Positions 22,473 to 33,473 of a stretch of 64,000 bases of DNA are shown in pieces. Positions within the stretch are counted from its first letter, which is position 1. Each line of letters opens with the position of its first letter. Source of the stretch: Chalara sp. BL73 (Eukaryota; Ascomycota; Leotiomycetes; Helotiales). The stretch lies in assembly GCA_918026815.1 (NCBI GenBank), contig CAKJVC010000061.1, positions 310,001-374,000 on the forward strand, given 5' to 3'. The position numbers and the translations under genes are program-made. The notes under the pieces were generated by a model. It was not told where the DNA came from, ran no database searches, and saw only the letters and a list, made by a program, of their open reading frames with translations.

Positions 22473-23580
22473 ATGGCCCAGCCACACGTCGAAGGGTACA
22501 GCCTAATAAGTGGCTCAACTGTGATGGCTGTGGTCCAAAGCCCAACAACCACTATAACTACCGGCCCTAGCTTTGCAAGCCCAATAACAAAACTCATAAT
22601 TGCAGGACAGACATTGACACGCGATGATGCAATCACTGTTGGAGGGGATGTCCTCTCCTTGGCTCCAATGGGAGAGGGGATTACAGTTGTTGACACAGTC
22701 CCCCTACGACCAGCAACCGCACAATATCCAACCCTGGCTAGTACACAATCAGTGCAGATAAATGAATCATCTGTATCTGTGTCCTTTACAATGCCAGGTG
22801 GCCAACCTTTGGTGCGTGATTCGAATTTCGTGGTCTCTTGGGATAATACTTCGCCTAATGTGTCAATCTACTTGATTAAAGGCGCTGTGCCCATAGGCTC
22901 TGATTTTCTTCCGATTGAAAATGGGGCCGAGTTCATTGGTGTTGGGAATGGTAAGCGTTTCTTGTGATGATAGTTTGCATAGTTTTGCTGATACGCGCTT
23001 GAAGAAGGGCCTAAATCCTCACCGATGCCCTTCTATGTTAACTCATCTTATCCTCTTGGATTATACTTCTTTTCTATCTTCGACCAAACTCCACTTAAAA
23101 CCATCCCAAAGCTTCGATTTGTAAACTCGAAGCAATATACAATGATCGATGTAGGTATTTGGATTGCATTTAAAGTGTTCTTTACACTAAGAAAATTTGA
23201 GCATCCAAGGCTGACAGTTCTGTTTCCGAAAGGTGGTCGATCGAACAGCAACTCCAGTAAGCTCGACTACTTCGATTCCTAGCGCCTCAGAAACAAATAA
23301 AAGTTACCCCAATTCCCTTTCTACTAGTGCAAAAGCTGGAATTGGTATTGCATCGACCGCAGGCGCCATTCTTATTCTTACATCCGTTATATGGTTCGCC
23401 ATACGACAACGACGACGACGACGACGACGACGCAACTCTCCGACAGTTTCCTTTGAGAATTTCGAAAAACCAGAACTTTGTGGAGAGTCAAGGAAAAAAT
23501 CACTAAAGATGGATAGGCAAGAACTTGACGGAAGATCACTCAACGAAATCGATTCACGTTCTCTAACAGAGTTGGAATGA
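22473..23580 (+). CDS. Kre9/Knh1-like Ser/Thr-rich single-pass membrane protein, possibly truncated
   Basis: The first part (22473 to about 22950) encodes a fungal surface-protein segment with LIIAGQTLTRDDAITVGG and LSLAP, then VSFTMPGGQPLVRDSNFVVSW, which resembles a Kre9/Knh1 Ig-like domain. The second part (about 23233-23580) is Ser/Thr-rich, has one membrane segment (about 23329-23400, GIASTAGAILILTSVIWF), a run of eight or more Arg encoded largely by CGA repeats, and a charged tail. A good donor (GTAAGC, 22951) exists, but no acceptor in the right phase joins the two parts cleanly, the second half of the Ig-like domain is missing, and no signal peptide is seen at the start. It may therefore be a fragmentary gene. 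Role and ligand unknown. Confidence 0.5.
23400..23432 (+). repeat. CGA trinucleotide run inside the coding region
   Basis: About eight tandem CGA units encode the Arg block directly after the membrane segment of the Kre9-like protein. Length polymorphism would change the basic stop-transfer block. Confidence 0.75.
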
Positions 23581-25230
23581 CATTCTTAATTACCGAAACA
23601 TAGACAGATGGGAGAGGAATCCTATATATACCATACCTATAAACAGACTGAAACTCTGTGACCTCGCAACAGGTCATATTATCGTGCATGTAATTTGTTA
23701 CGACTGCTCTAAGCAGATGAAACTCCGGTAGCTGACCTTTTAGGCCTTTGCGATATCACAGAATCCTGAGCAATAAATTCCTTACCGCTGAGCCGCTATT
23801 TACTGATGCTTAATCTCAAATATTCAAGACTATGAAAGTAGCCCTGCAGCGTATGGCAGGCTCGATCATAAGTGTTTTAACGCTTGACTTTTACAGCAGC
23901 AGCAAGCAAGAACTAAGCAAGAGCAGTGCTAGATGTGACTGCAGAGTAACAATCGATATGTCAAAGGTTACGGGCACACCTGTCACAATCGGTCGTGGAT
24001 TGCACATTCAAGTTAGCAAATTATTTCACTGCTCTATGCAACCAATTATCAATTGTCATGCTCGTATGACAAATCAAAATTTATGACTTATGTATTTCCA
24101 TTTCTCTGACAAGAAGTGGGTGATATTGCAAGAAGATATAATGTTTAATAAGCGTTCTCTAAGGTAAACATGCTTTCTAGCATACATGGAGTTCCCTAAA
24201 GAGGTAGCAAATATGAGTCTTTATTAATATATGCACCAAAGGCGATCACGTCTTTCTTGTTGTAGATGGGGTTGGCTATAATATAAAAATGATTATACTC
24301 AAGTCTCTGGCACATACAATCATAGACCGATGAGAACTGGGCTATTGCTTAGCCTGGAGTAACTATAGTCTCACATATATAAGAAAACGATTATCTTTTA
24401 AAGATTGTGATTTAGGTTTTAGAGCATCTTTTAGAATTAAAATCTGAGACCTAAAAAAATTATTACTTCGATCTTGAAATATTTTCCCAAGATTAACTTC
24501 TATTATCCGGTTTTAAAATATAGCTCTCACAGCTGTATAATAATATGGGGCAGGGTGATATAGCCAGATATATATATGGATTTTGACAAAATTAATATCT
24601 AAAATTCTTTTTGGTTACAGACTTTCTACTTATAGGTGCTAGCTCGTCACATGCATGCCTTTGAGCTTTATATACCCTTGTTCATGACACAAAGTGCTTT
24701 TCAAAGTAGTAGTAAAAATGTAGCTTGAAGTTTTCTTGAGCCGTTATAGCGAAGGGTTAACTAAGTTGATATTTTTTCGCTTCGAATAATGCTTCTAGTT
24801 TTTAAAGACTTTGAGAATTTAACTTAATCACAATGTTTTATATTAAACAAAGAAGAACAGCACTCAAGTATGCATATAATGTGAGGAAACAGCATCCTAA
24901 TAGCTAAGAGAGAATCTTTGTTAGCTCGGATGTCTTATGACATATGAGACAATACTCGATTTACTTTTTATTGGTCACAGTCTTTTCACTCTTGTAAAGT
25001 CATACAGAAACGACGCGCCTTCCCTATCAAGTTATGACAAAGGAAATCTTCTACTTATGAAATTATACTTATTCAAAGGGCCATTCTTATTAGCCTAACT
25101 TGCCGAGAGTTCATAAAGTCACGTGTCTTATGCTGCAGCCTTGAACGACATGCATGCTCAACCAGAAGCTCAAGGATGTTATAACTATGCTTGCGACGTT
25201 TGCATGCCATTCCCGAATCAGTATCTAGTC
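23581..25230. other. AT-rich block with dispersed-repeat copy
   Basis: Strongly AT-rich, with many short A/T runs and no gene. The repeat core lies at 24332-24370. It is consistent with a RIP-affected relic but carries no identifiable element. Confidence 0.45.
24332..24370 (+). repeat. Dispersed repeat core, copy 2
   Basis: GAGAACTGGGCTAT followed by AGCCTGGAGTAACTATAG, the same order as in the other copies. Confidence 0.5.
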
Positions 25231-26128
25231 ATGCTCGCTTTACAGAACCTGTCACTGATATGTATTTACGCAGCCTCAGCTGTTCTTTCATCATCAATAA
25301 CGTCTTCGTGCAGCGGTGGGAGCCCGACACTCCCCACATGGTCTTCGATAGGTCCTTCAATTTCCTCAGGACCACCAAATAGGGAGAGCAGTATCACCGA
25401 AGCCGAGCAGCATTTGGAATTAGCTTTGAGAGAGCGAAGCCACGAAAGTGTGGATGAAGTGTCAGGTGACGCCGAGCGGCCATCACAAAACTGCCCAGAG
25501 GAACCACATCTTTGCAGTTCTGATATCTGTGGAGGTAACGTATGTCTTTCGGTAAACTTGGGTCAGGTGTGCTTCTATTCGTAGCGCCTATCGCTTCTAG
25601 TCTCGTTCATTATTGGGTATTTGTCACATGTCATCTTTGGGTTTTGTATCTCTTCTATTCACAAGAACAATCCGTGCTCACATCCTTCTCTTATTTTTAC
25701 AGAATGGTAATTTTAAATGCGCTACCCTCGATCCCATCACGCACCTCTGTCAATGCTGTCCAGACAATCCTCCTTTCTGCAATTCATCAGAATGCGGCGC
25801 CACTTCATTCGCCTACAATAACCCAAACTCTCCTCCATCCGAACGTATCGGTCGTTGTGCGTCCGAACTCTTGGGCGGTTGTCCATGTCAGAAGAGTCTC
25901 ATGCAAGACGAAGCTGATGTTGAATTCGATCCTCAGGAAGAGGAACTTGCCGGGCCTGGAACAGAGGAATATGACAAAGCAGTGAGGCATGTAGTCCAGA
26001 TGTTTGGAGGTATTGAAAAGGTACCAGGTTGGGGAGCAAGGACAGGAATTGGGGGAGGTAAAGAGGCAGATGATGTAATGTCTTTTGGCAGTATGATGGT
26101 TCTTGCCAGCGATAGCTTGCTTTATTAA
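25231..26128 (+). CDS. Secreted cysteine-rich repeat protein (paralogue of the minus-strand gene at 26326-28000)
   Basis: Exons 25231-25539 and 25703-26128 give 245 codons (244 residues). From Met at 25231 the first 20 or so residues (MLALQNLSLICIYAASAV) look like a signal peptide; upstream in-frame ATGs exist (25150) but spoil it. The body has two cysteine modules, one starting CPEEPHLCSSDICGGN and one starting CCPDNPPFCNSSECG, each followed by a GC-x-C or LC-x-C pair. An acidic segment and KVPGWG follow. The intron lies directly after CGGN in phase 0, exactly where the neighbour has an intron after CGGD. The function is unknown; such modules suggest a disulphide-stabilised extracellular protein. 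Confidence 0.75.
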
Positions 26129-26325
26129 GGGACGGCGACAACTAGAATCGACAGAAACAGCGTATCTATGGGCTATATATTTTCACCTTCAGCAAACATC
26201 TAGATGCTGTCTTCAAAGTTGTCGCTTAGTGGCACTAAAATCTCAGCAGCTGTCGGTTAAGAGAAATACTATGCAAATCTCCGACTTGTTCCTCGACAAC
26301 TCGTTTCTGATTCTTAGTTTTAGTA

Positions 26326-28000
26326 TCAACTTGGTCCACATTCTGGGTAGCAAACCGGTGCTGCGCACCAACCATGCTGACAAGGCTTTTTTGTTTCTTT
26401 TGGCTTTTCGGTTTGTGGTGGAGTTGGTTTCGGAGATGGAGCGGGTGTACTGAACTTTACAAGCTTACCAGTGGATGACGGACTCCATGGGCACGGCGTT
26501 TTGTTTCCCTGTGCCACTGAGTAAAGGGTAGCGTGGTTTTTGCCGCATTGGCAATACTCTTTCGGTTCTCTGGGTTGTTTGGGAGCAGCTCTTTAGGATT
26601 TCGTATTAGACCTTTACTACTGATGAAGAAGGGCGAATGAGGAACTTACCCGTGAATACACCATGGTGTTTGATCTTTCGGAGGGTCTGACTTATAGCCT
26701 GGGAGTTTCTTGTAATCCCCTTTCCAAATTCTCGTAAAAACATCTGCAGCTGCCGAAGATTGGTCTTTCTTATTGTCAAGTGGCGGAGTATCAGGCGCAA
26801 AGTCCGTTTCAACATCTTCAGATGGAAGTTTGCATGAACAGCCTTTGTACTTGTCTTGCGTGCACTTATTTTGGTCGTCACCTTCACAGTCTTTGACGGA
26901 ACATTTCGGTGGCTTGTCGGGACAGCATTGACAACCGCTTAATTCAGACCCTTGCTTTGAACATTTCGAGTTACCGTTCGTCTATAGGCTTGTTAACTAA
27001 CCCACTGCGAGACTAGTGCCATTGGGTAATCTTACATCTCCTCCACAATCAGGCACTGAGCATTTTGGGGGCTTTTCTGGGCACATTTTCTCGTCACAAG
27101 GACCTAGATGAATCCATCAGCTATGTCGACAAGGGGTCTGGAGATTTGAGAAGCTACATACACCCCGCGTCTGTCCCAGATTTACAGAGACCAAGAGCAT
27201 CTCCACCGCCACATTTCGGGCACTCTTCTTTTGGGTTCTTCCTACAACCTTGGTCATCTTCTCGTGATCCTTCAGGACGAGATGATGGAGGGGGTATTGC
27301 AGCAGCAGCGCCCGCGGCGCCACCTTGTACTAACGAAATGTTTTAGAAAAAAAAACTCGATCTCAGCAGAACAGATCCAGAACCTACCGGCTAACCACCA
27401 AGTAACACCTCCAGCAAAAACCACAGCTAATACTGTTTCTATCTGAGAGTCGCCAGAAGAGGTTGCGGTTTCAGCTAACGTGACTGTGGTAGATGCTCGA
27501 AGCCTGGAATACTCGGAAAGCGTTAGTGGCTCCCAGATTGCAGTCCCAGTCTTGCCGTCGATGACCGTTGTCATAGTGACCTTGGGACTGTTGTCGGCTC
27601 CCCCATTGTCGGAGCACTTGCAAAAGTAACCATAACACCCGCTATATGGGGATGTGAGCTGACATCCCGAGCTTTGACGTCCATTTAGAAGAATTTTGTC
27701 GCAGGTTCCCTTCACTATACTGTCACCACCGCATTGTGAACACAGCTTTGGGGGCTTATTGAAGAACTCAGGACACCATTGCATGGGAATCTGTTGTTGA
27801 ATACCTCGTTCTTTGACTTGAGAAACTTTACGTTTTTTGGGAGAGCTCTTGACTGCTGGGACACGGTGAGGCAGGTTCCAAGATGTCGGCACTGATCTAG
27901 CTAGTACTGCTCTCGAAACCGGAGCTGCAATTGATCGTGTATGATAGCACGAAACAGAAAATATGAAGGAAAGGAAAATGAAAATATTCAGCCTCGTCAT
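26326..28000 (-). CDS. Secreted or membrane-anchored cysteine-rich repeat protein
   Basis: Exons 28000-27388, 27329-27162, 27103-27036, 26981-26650 and 26590-26326 give 482 codons (481 residues). The start at 28000 is followed by a hydrophobic leader (MTRLNIFIFLSFIFSVSC). Four cysteine modules follow the pattern CP-x-KPPKC-S-x(2)-DC-x-GD with later GC-x-C: KPPKLCSQCGGD, ECPKCGGGDALG, CPEKPPKCSVPDCGGD and CCPDKPPKCSVKDCEGD. Between modules 1 and 2 a hydrophobic stretch (TVLAVVFAGGVTWWLAV, about residues 188-204) could span a membrane. The C terminus is Pro/Lys-rich with more Cys (KKPCQHGWCAAPVCYPEC). It is convergent with the smaller paralogue at 25231. The function is unknown. Confidence 0.75.
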
Positions 28001-29412
28001 ATTTAATTGGTACAAGAATGAGATGAGTAAGTTGAAGGAAAGGAAAACAATCAAGATGATACACTAAGAAGATAGTGAAGATCGCCAATCCATTCTTGGG
28101 CGGGCAAAGAATATTTATTTACTATCTCCTCGAAACCTAGAAACATCTTTCATCCCATTCAAGAATATTTTAAGCCACAGACAACTTTTGGGCTACAAGC
28201 TGCACCTTTGGTAAAACAGCTGGGGCTAAGTATAAGAGGAATAGAGGCTTCCTCAGATCCTACTGTCCTCAAAAGTCTACAATATACTCCATGACGATAT
28301 CATGAGAGATGTGGCTCGGAACTCTGAAACACTGGATTTCTAGAACCCTGTTATCCCAAGCGAAGCAAGGATAGTCAGATCGAAATTTTAGACAACCCAG
28401 ACACTCATCGATGGTGTCGAAGGGAATGATATGGAGACTTTGCTATCAATAACTCTGAATTTTGATATTCTAAACTTGTAATGTTATCTTTCTACGACAC
28501 GGATACCTAATAAATAGAATCCTTAATCTTCCCTTATTTTGCGATACAAAGTTGATACAAAATTATCGGCGGTTGACAATCCCCAACAGGAAGTAAATGC
28601 GATTGGAAGCTCAAAATAACCCGATTTTCCTAAGCGCAATATTTAATCTCGGCCACAATCCTTGGGTTCTTGCAGTGATAAGCCACTCTTGATTTGATCC
28701 CTGCCTGCTTACACTCAGGCCTGGGGTAACACAGCATTAATCACATTTGTATTGGTCACGTGAATATGGGCTACAGCCTTACTCTTCTGTGTGATTCTTC
28801 ACTTTTGCCTTCGACTCGTTCTGAAGTTCATCTGATCGTTATTTATCATCTCAGTATTGGCTGTTTTAGAGGTAAAATGTGAATATCTTATCAAAAAATC
28901 ACACGATATTGCGTGGAGTAGGGATTGGGTTGGTATCTCGCTTAGCTTTATAAACCTTACTTTTTGGGAGGAATTCAAAGGTATCACAGAGCAACTAAAT
29001 TAGCCCTTGATCGGCGTTGCTCCGATGTACCTACTTCCCGAGGCATGGTGGGACTTACGGGCCTCAACAGTCCCTTGTACATCAACCTCCCTCTGTTGTG
29101 GCTGATGAGAAGCGCTGCCTTCGGCTGTGTACTCGATGTCTATGTATGAAGTATTATCCTTCAGGATCCGGAAGTGAGATAGAGAGGAGTAAGTTTAAGT
29201 TACGCATCCTCATTGCTGGTAAATTTATAGTCTTACTGGGCTTGGATCTCCTGGATTTGATCCTAACTATCGATAATATGCTCATTTATCTTCAAAGTCT
29301 CTAGATGCCCGGCTTTCCTGTCGAAGTCAGCTTATTGGCATCCACGACAGCTAAACAAACCCTTAATTTCCAAAATCGCATCTCTTATTATTCCATCACT
29401 GTAGAAGCCATT
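28001..29412. other. Intergenic between divergent secretome genes
   Basis: About 1.4 kb between the cysteine-rich gene (-) and the metallopeptidase gene (+), so both promoters lie here. No third gene is recognised; the frame at 29017-29304 is Cys-rich by chance or a relic. Confidence 0.45.
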
Positions 29413-30817
29413 ATGGCACGGTCAATCACCGTCTTCAAACTATTACTCCTAACATTGCAATTCGCCGTCACTCGCGGAGCATATCAGGTTGTGGGATGCG
29501 ACGATGTTGTCAAAGAAGCAATCGTAAAACTACACATCAACGCTGCCTTCAAGGTAGCCCAAAGTTTGTATTTCCTGTCACCTCCTAAATACAACTTTAC
29601 ACTAATTCCATCACTTCGCAACAAGACGCAGTAGATCGCCTTGAAAAAGACTTTGACAAAGACATCGTTCAAGCTGCCTACGAGCCTTTATTCTCTGACA
29701 ACGATAAAAAAAGAGTCACAGGTTCGTAGCCAATCTTCAATACGTGAAATTCTGAGAATTGAACTAATTTTCCCTTGCCCAGATGTGTTGAAGGGAGTGG
29801 TAGGTCTGGAGAAAAACTCCGTCCGCATTACCTTTTACTGCAACGAAGACCATGTTACACTAACACCAGAGGACTCCAAAACTGAATCATGGATTGACAC
29901 TGCATTTACAAATAACGATGATGGACAACGTGTCAATCCAGGCCCCGGAATTCCTCAAGCAGCAGAGAAGAAGGTGCTTGTGCCTCGCCCCAAACCCGGC
30001 GATCAGGGGTCATACTCTATTCTTGGTACACATGTACCCTTTTTTGGGATCACCTCTTCCTCGCTAATTAGGAGCCTAGGGTATAAAAGCGCGGAACTGA
30101 ATGCCGATTTCTCAGGTCAAGCACATATATTTTTAAGTCCAACAAGAAGAAATCCCGATGATAGGTTTGATCAAAGACTGTATGATGTGATTAAGGCACA
30201 AGGCATAAAACCGGAGTTCAATTTCATCACGAATATCAAGCCGTTAGCTCAAACAGTGCTTCATGAGGTATGACACTCTTCTCTCCTCTCTTCTTCCTCT
30301 TGTCTTGCAATCTTCATATTTTTCACTGACGAGATTCCATGACAGCTCACACATATTGCTGGTGGCCGTGAGTTCAAGCCCCGTAAGGATAATGTAACCG
30401 AGAATTAACATGATTTAGTGAAGGATCCAGCACACGGAGAGAAGGTCATCAGAGACAAAGGTGGCTATGGATGGATCAATTGCGTAAATAAGAAGAAAAA
30501 CAACAACCCCCCACCTGTAGAGTCATGCGATAGTTATGTTATGTTGGCGCAAGGCAAGCTCTCCTTACTATATATCCTCTGGTCTGCTAAATGGTCGTAT
30601 CTACTGACGAGAAATTTGGTTTATAGCGCTCTATTTACAAATCAAGGACAAACCTACATACTGGTCAACAGGAGCTGTTGATCCGGAAACGTTGAGGCCA
30701 GTCAATCTCTCACCTCCTCCATCTAAAAGAAATTTATTAGGGCAGGGCAATGAAGCATGGGTGGTTGAGAAGGAAGAGGAAATAAAGAAAAGGTCTTTCA
30801 TGACTTGGATTGGTTGA
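29413..30817 (+). CDS. Secreted HExxH zinc metallopeptidase, aspzincin/M35-like (lysine-specific-endopeptidase domain type)
   Basis: Exons 29413-29563, 29632-29721, 29783-30267, 30346-30382, 30419-30553 and 30627-30817 give 363 codons (362 residues). A signal peptide (MARSITVFKLLLLTLQFAV) precedes the pro-region. The zinc site HELTHIAGG is formed across the third intron (HE before it, LTH after). Downstream, GGYGWINC and SCDSYVMLAQALYL match the end of the aspzincin fold, where an Asp and Tyr complete the site. Two odd introns: the fourth would be only 36 nt (30383-30418), and the fifth starts with GC (GCAAGC at 30554) and ends TAG. Both are needed to keep the frame. It is probably an extracellular endopeptidase; the substrate is unknown. 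Confidence 0.8.
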
Positions 30818-30999
30818 ATATTATGTATGTTTCGGATGGAAGAGTGTGAACAATGGGACTTGGTATGTAAGAATGAGGGCTTCGTGAGTAGTCTTCCGAG
30901 ACGCTTATTGTTGCCGTAAATATATAGGAAAACGGTTGAACTTGGCATAATGTTTTGCAAAAATGTCTCAAGCGACGTTGCCTCTTGTCATTCAAAGGT

Positions 31000-32165
31000 A
31001 CCTAAAATACTACAACTTTGCGGCCAAGTACAAGTGATGACACTCCGATTATTCACAAGGTGCTGTAAGGTGTTCTCTCGTTTGAGTTTCCTCTGAACCT
31101 CGAGTGCTGCGACGCAAGTGAGTGGATGGGCCTATGTAACTTAGCCAAGAGCCATTCACATACCCTCCTAGGCTGCAATTTCGATTACCTGAAAGGTCTG
31201 GCTATGGTTAAGCACTCCTGATCCTTGTTTGAAAGCGCTACCCGCTCTTTCATTAACTAAAACAGCTGACAGAGGAGCGAACCTCCATTAAGACTTTTAC
31301 TGATCATCTAAAGGCCGGGGCTATTGAAACCATCCTCCTGTTGCCAAGCATGATAGCTTCCAGTTCTCCCCATACCGCACATGACCTGATCGGAAGTTAG
31401 CGAGCTTCATGGCTGGTTGAAGGTGACATTATATCCGCACCTCGTCGAGTATTAGAAGAGCGTTATACTTGTTGCAAACTTCTCAAACCGCACCGGAACA
31501 CCCTTTACACGCAAGAAAAAAGCCGAGAGCTGTACCAGCGATTGTCTCAGTTATGGAAGTAGCCACGTTGTTGGACTTCAAGCGTTAGAACTCAGTCTCT
31601 AATTGATTCTTCCGTTTTGTGACGTACTCATCTTCGGTTGTGCCCTCTGCCTTTCCTTGGAGAAGATAACAGGAGTCGACGAAGGACACGTTGCTCGTCA
31701 GCTAGTTGGCGTGTGGTGCGCGCTTGTCCGTATGCCCGGATCCACTGAGGGCTCTAGGAGTGCTGCCATGATAGCTGTGCTATCTCGATAGATACAGGTC
31801 TCGCCCGATTGAGACCCTTCTCTTTCCAGAATTGTCTGGCAATTTTTAGAGCCGCTTCTGTAGCCTCGCTCCCAGAGCAAAAGAATGCTGCCTTTGGCAA
31901 GCCACCAGGAGGCCCTGCAGGATCTCATTGGCCAATAGCTCACACGTCTCGGTGGAGAAAGCGGGAGAATACGCGTAGGGGATGGTCGCAAGCTGTGTTG
32001 CGATTGCTTTGGCGACTTGCTCGTCATGATAACCGAGACAAGAAACTCCAACTCCGCTGCAAGCGTCGAGAAGCTGCTTCCTTCTCTGCTGATGCTGATG
32101 CAATCTTTGGAGGTGGGCTGAAATTCTTATGCAAAAGAAGAGAATTGGCCATTACGGATACTGTT
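31000..32165 (-). pseudogene. Class III (PLP-dependent) aminotransferase pseudogene
   Basis: Pieces in all three minus frames follow the order of a class III aminotransferase. They are NSLLLHKNFSPPPK (about 32150), LDACSGVGVSCLGY (about 32075), then FCSGSEATEAALKIARQFW (about 31880), YHGSTPRALSGSGHTDKRAP (about 31760), ETIAGTALG (about 31550) and LLILDEV (about 31455). GRTGSYHAWQQE (about 31365), a GGSL/FAPLSAVLV segment and VAALEVQRKLKREN near 31090 follow. Frame changes and stops between these blocks make it non-functional. The Lys that binds PLP lies in the K-S-L-N-G-G block. The 3' end fades out near 31000. Confidence 0.8.
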
Positions 32166-32379
32166 TCTGATTGGGAAACCAAAAACTCTATTCGGATTGC
32201 TGTAATATGACTTGCTTGTATTTGAGATTCTGTAGGTTGAGAGTCGTGTGACATTGCCTTAGTCCCCCTGACACGTACCCATAGAGGAAAATGCACTAGA
32301 ATTATGGGCAGAACTGATGATAAGGATACATGCAGGTGTACCAAATGAGTACTTTTGCAGGAAAGGCAATTAAAGGGGC

Positions 32380-33473
32380 CGAATTAGACGATTCACGACT
32401 ACTCCGAGCACCATCTCTGCTCTCTCTCAATGGCATTTCCTCTCCCGCCTGCGCCCGGCTACCATCTGTCTCCCTGCGCTAGGCCCAAGACTCTGCTAAT
32501 TTACTATCCGCAAATGAATGCCAATCAAACTTGACCTCTGATATTTCCTGTTGAATTAAGGAGAAGTTCCCCCAATATAACCCTGGCATGCCCCTATATC
32601 GGTCAACATCGTGACATAGTTGGCGAACCGAGAGATCTCGTCTCTTCTCTAGATTAGCTTCATGGCGGGTATAGTATTCGAGGTATTTTTCGATGAATCT
32701 TTGGCGTGTAGTTTGTGTCGGTAACAGATTGTAGTCACAATCATATCCACCCCACTCAGAGAAATGATTTGCTATATCAAACGCAAGGGAAGACGGGACA
32801 GACTACTCGAAGTCGATGAAATGAACCTTTCGTGCCAGGTCTTAATCAACAGCTAGCTCAGTGTCGGAATTCTCATGAGGAATAATCACGTTGGCGGTGA
32901 GGAGATCGCAATGTCCAAGGACGTACTGAGCATGAATGAGTTATTCAGTAAGGAGATGCTATGAAAAAATATGGATCATTTGCATCACTGGAGTCTTCGC
33001 TGCGGTCGCCATTCAGCTCTTGAAAACACTTGTTGTACCCTGCTTGCAGTTTCTGTTGCTGGAGTTTTTCTTCCTCTGACCCCGACAGAAGAGCAGCAAG
33101 CCATTTCTGCATGACAGTCCAAATCGCTCAGGAACGGTGGTAGGGTTGAGGTGCCCCACGTTTTGAGTTAACGTCGGAGCCGCGTCCATATGCTCGGAGA
33201 AGCACAGCTTCATTATCGCTGTCTACGTCTGAGCGGTCGGGAACCTTCTTTGTGACCTTTAGGAGCTTTGATAGCAGTTAGTCTTTGATGCTGAGGGCCT
33301 GATGAATGTACCGTATTCATAATATCCTCAATGAAGCGGTGAATGGCGATGGGACCGGGGTCGGTCTTCCACTGAAGGCGTATCTCAAACACCAGCTCTC
33401 GAGCCGACGCTTCGAATTCAGCCTCATTGTATGCCAACGATAGCTCTCTGATGCTCTTTCCTTCACTTGCCAT
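32380..33473 (-). pseudogene. Ethanolamine kinase pseudogene
   Basis: It opens at 33473 with a frame containing LSLAYNEAEFEASARELV and FIEDIMNT, shifts frame near 33250 into LLKVTKK and DNEAVLLRAYGRGSDV, then shows AIWTVMQKWLAAL (about 33115). After a gap come the kinase catalytic Brenner motif GHCDLLTANVI (about 32915), VHFIDFE (about 32825), EWGGYDCDYNLLPT (about 32745) and FDWHSFADSKLAE (about 32515). In-frame stops lie in the last part (TAA after AVD, TAG after FIDFE and TAG in the WAW/RR block). Intact relatives phosphorylate ethanolamine in the Kennedy pathway. It lies directly upstream of the aminotransferase pseudogene on the same strand. Confidence 0.82.

Noticed and set aside
22358..22696. 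112-codon minus-strand frame
   Set aside because: Shadow of the Kre9-like gene on the plus strand.
27065..27446. Plus-strand frames inside the Cys-rich gene
   Set aside because: Antisense to exons with conserved cysteine modules and proper introns on the minus strand.
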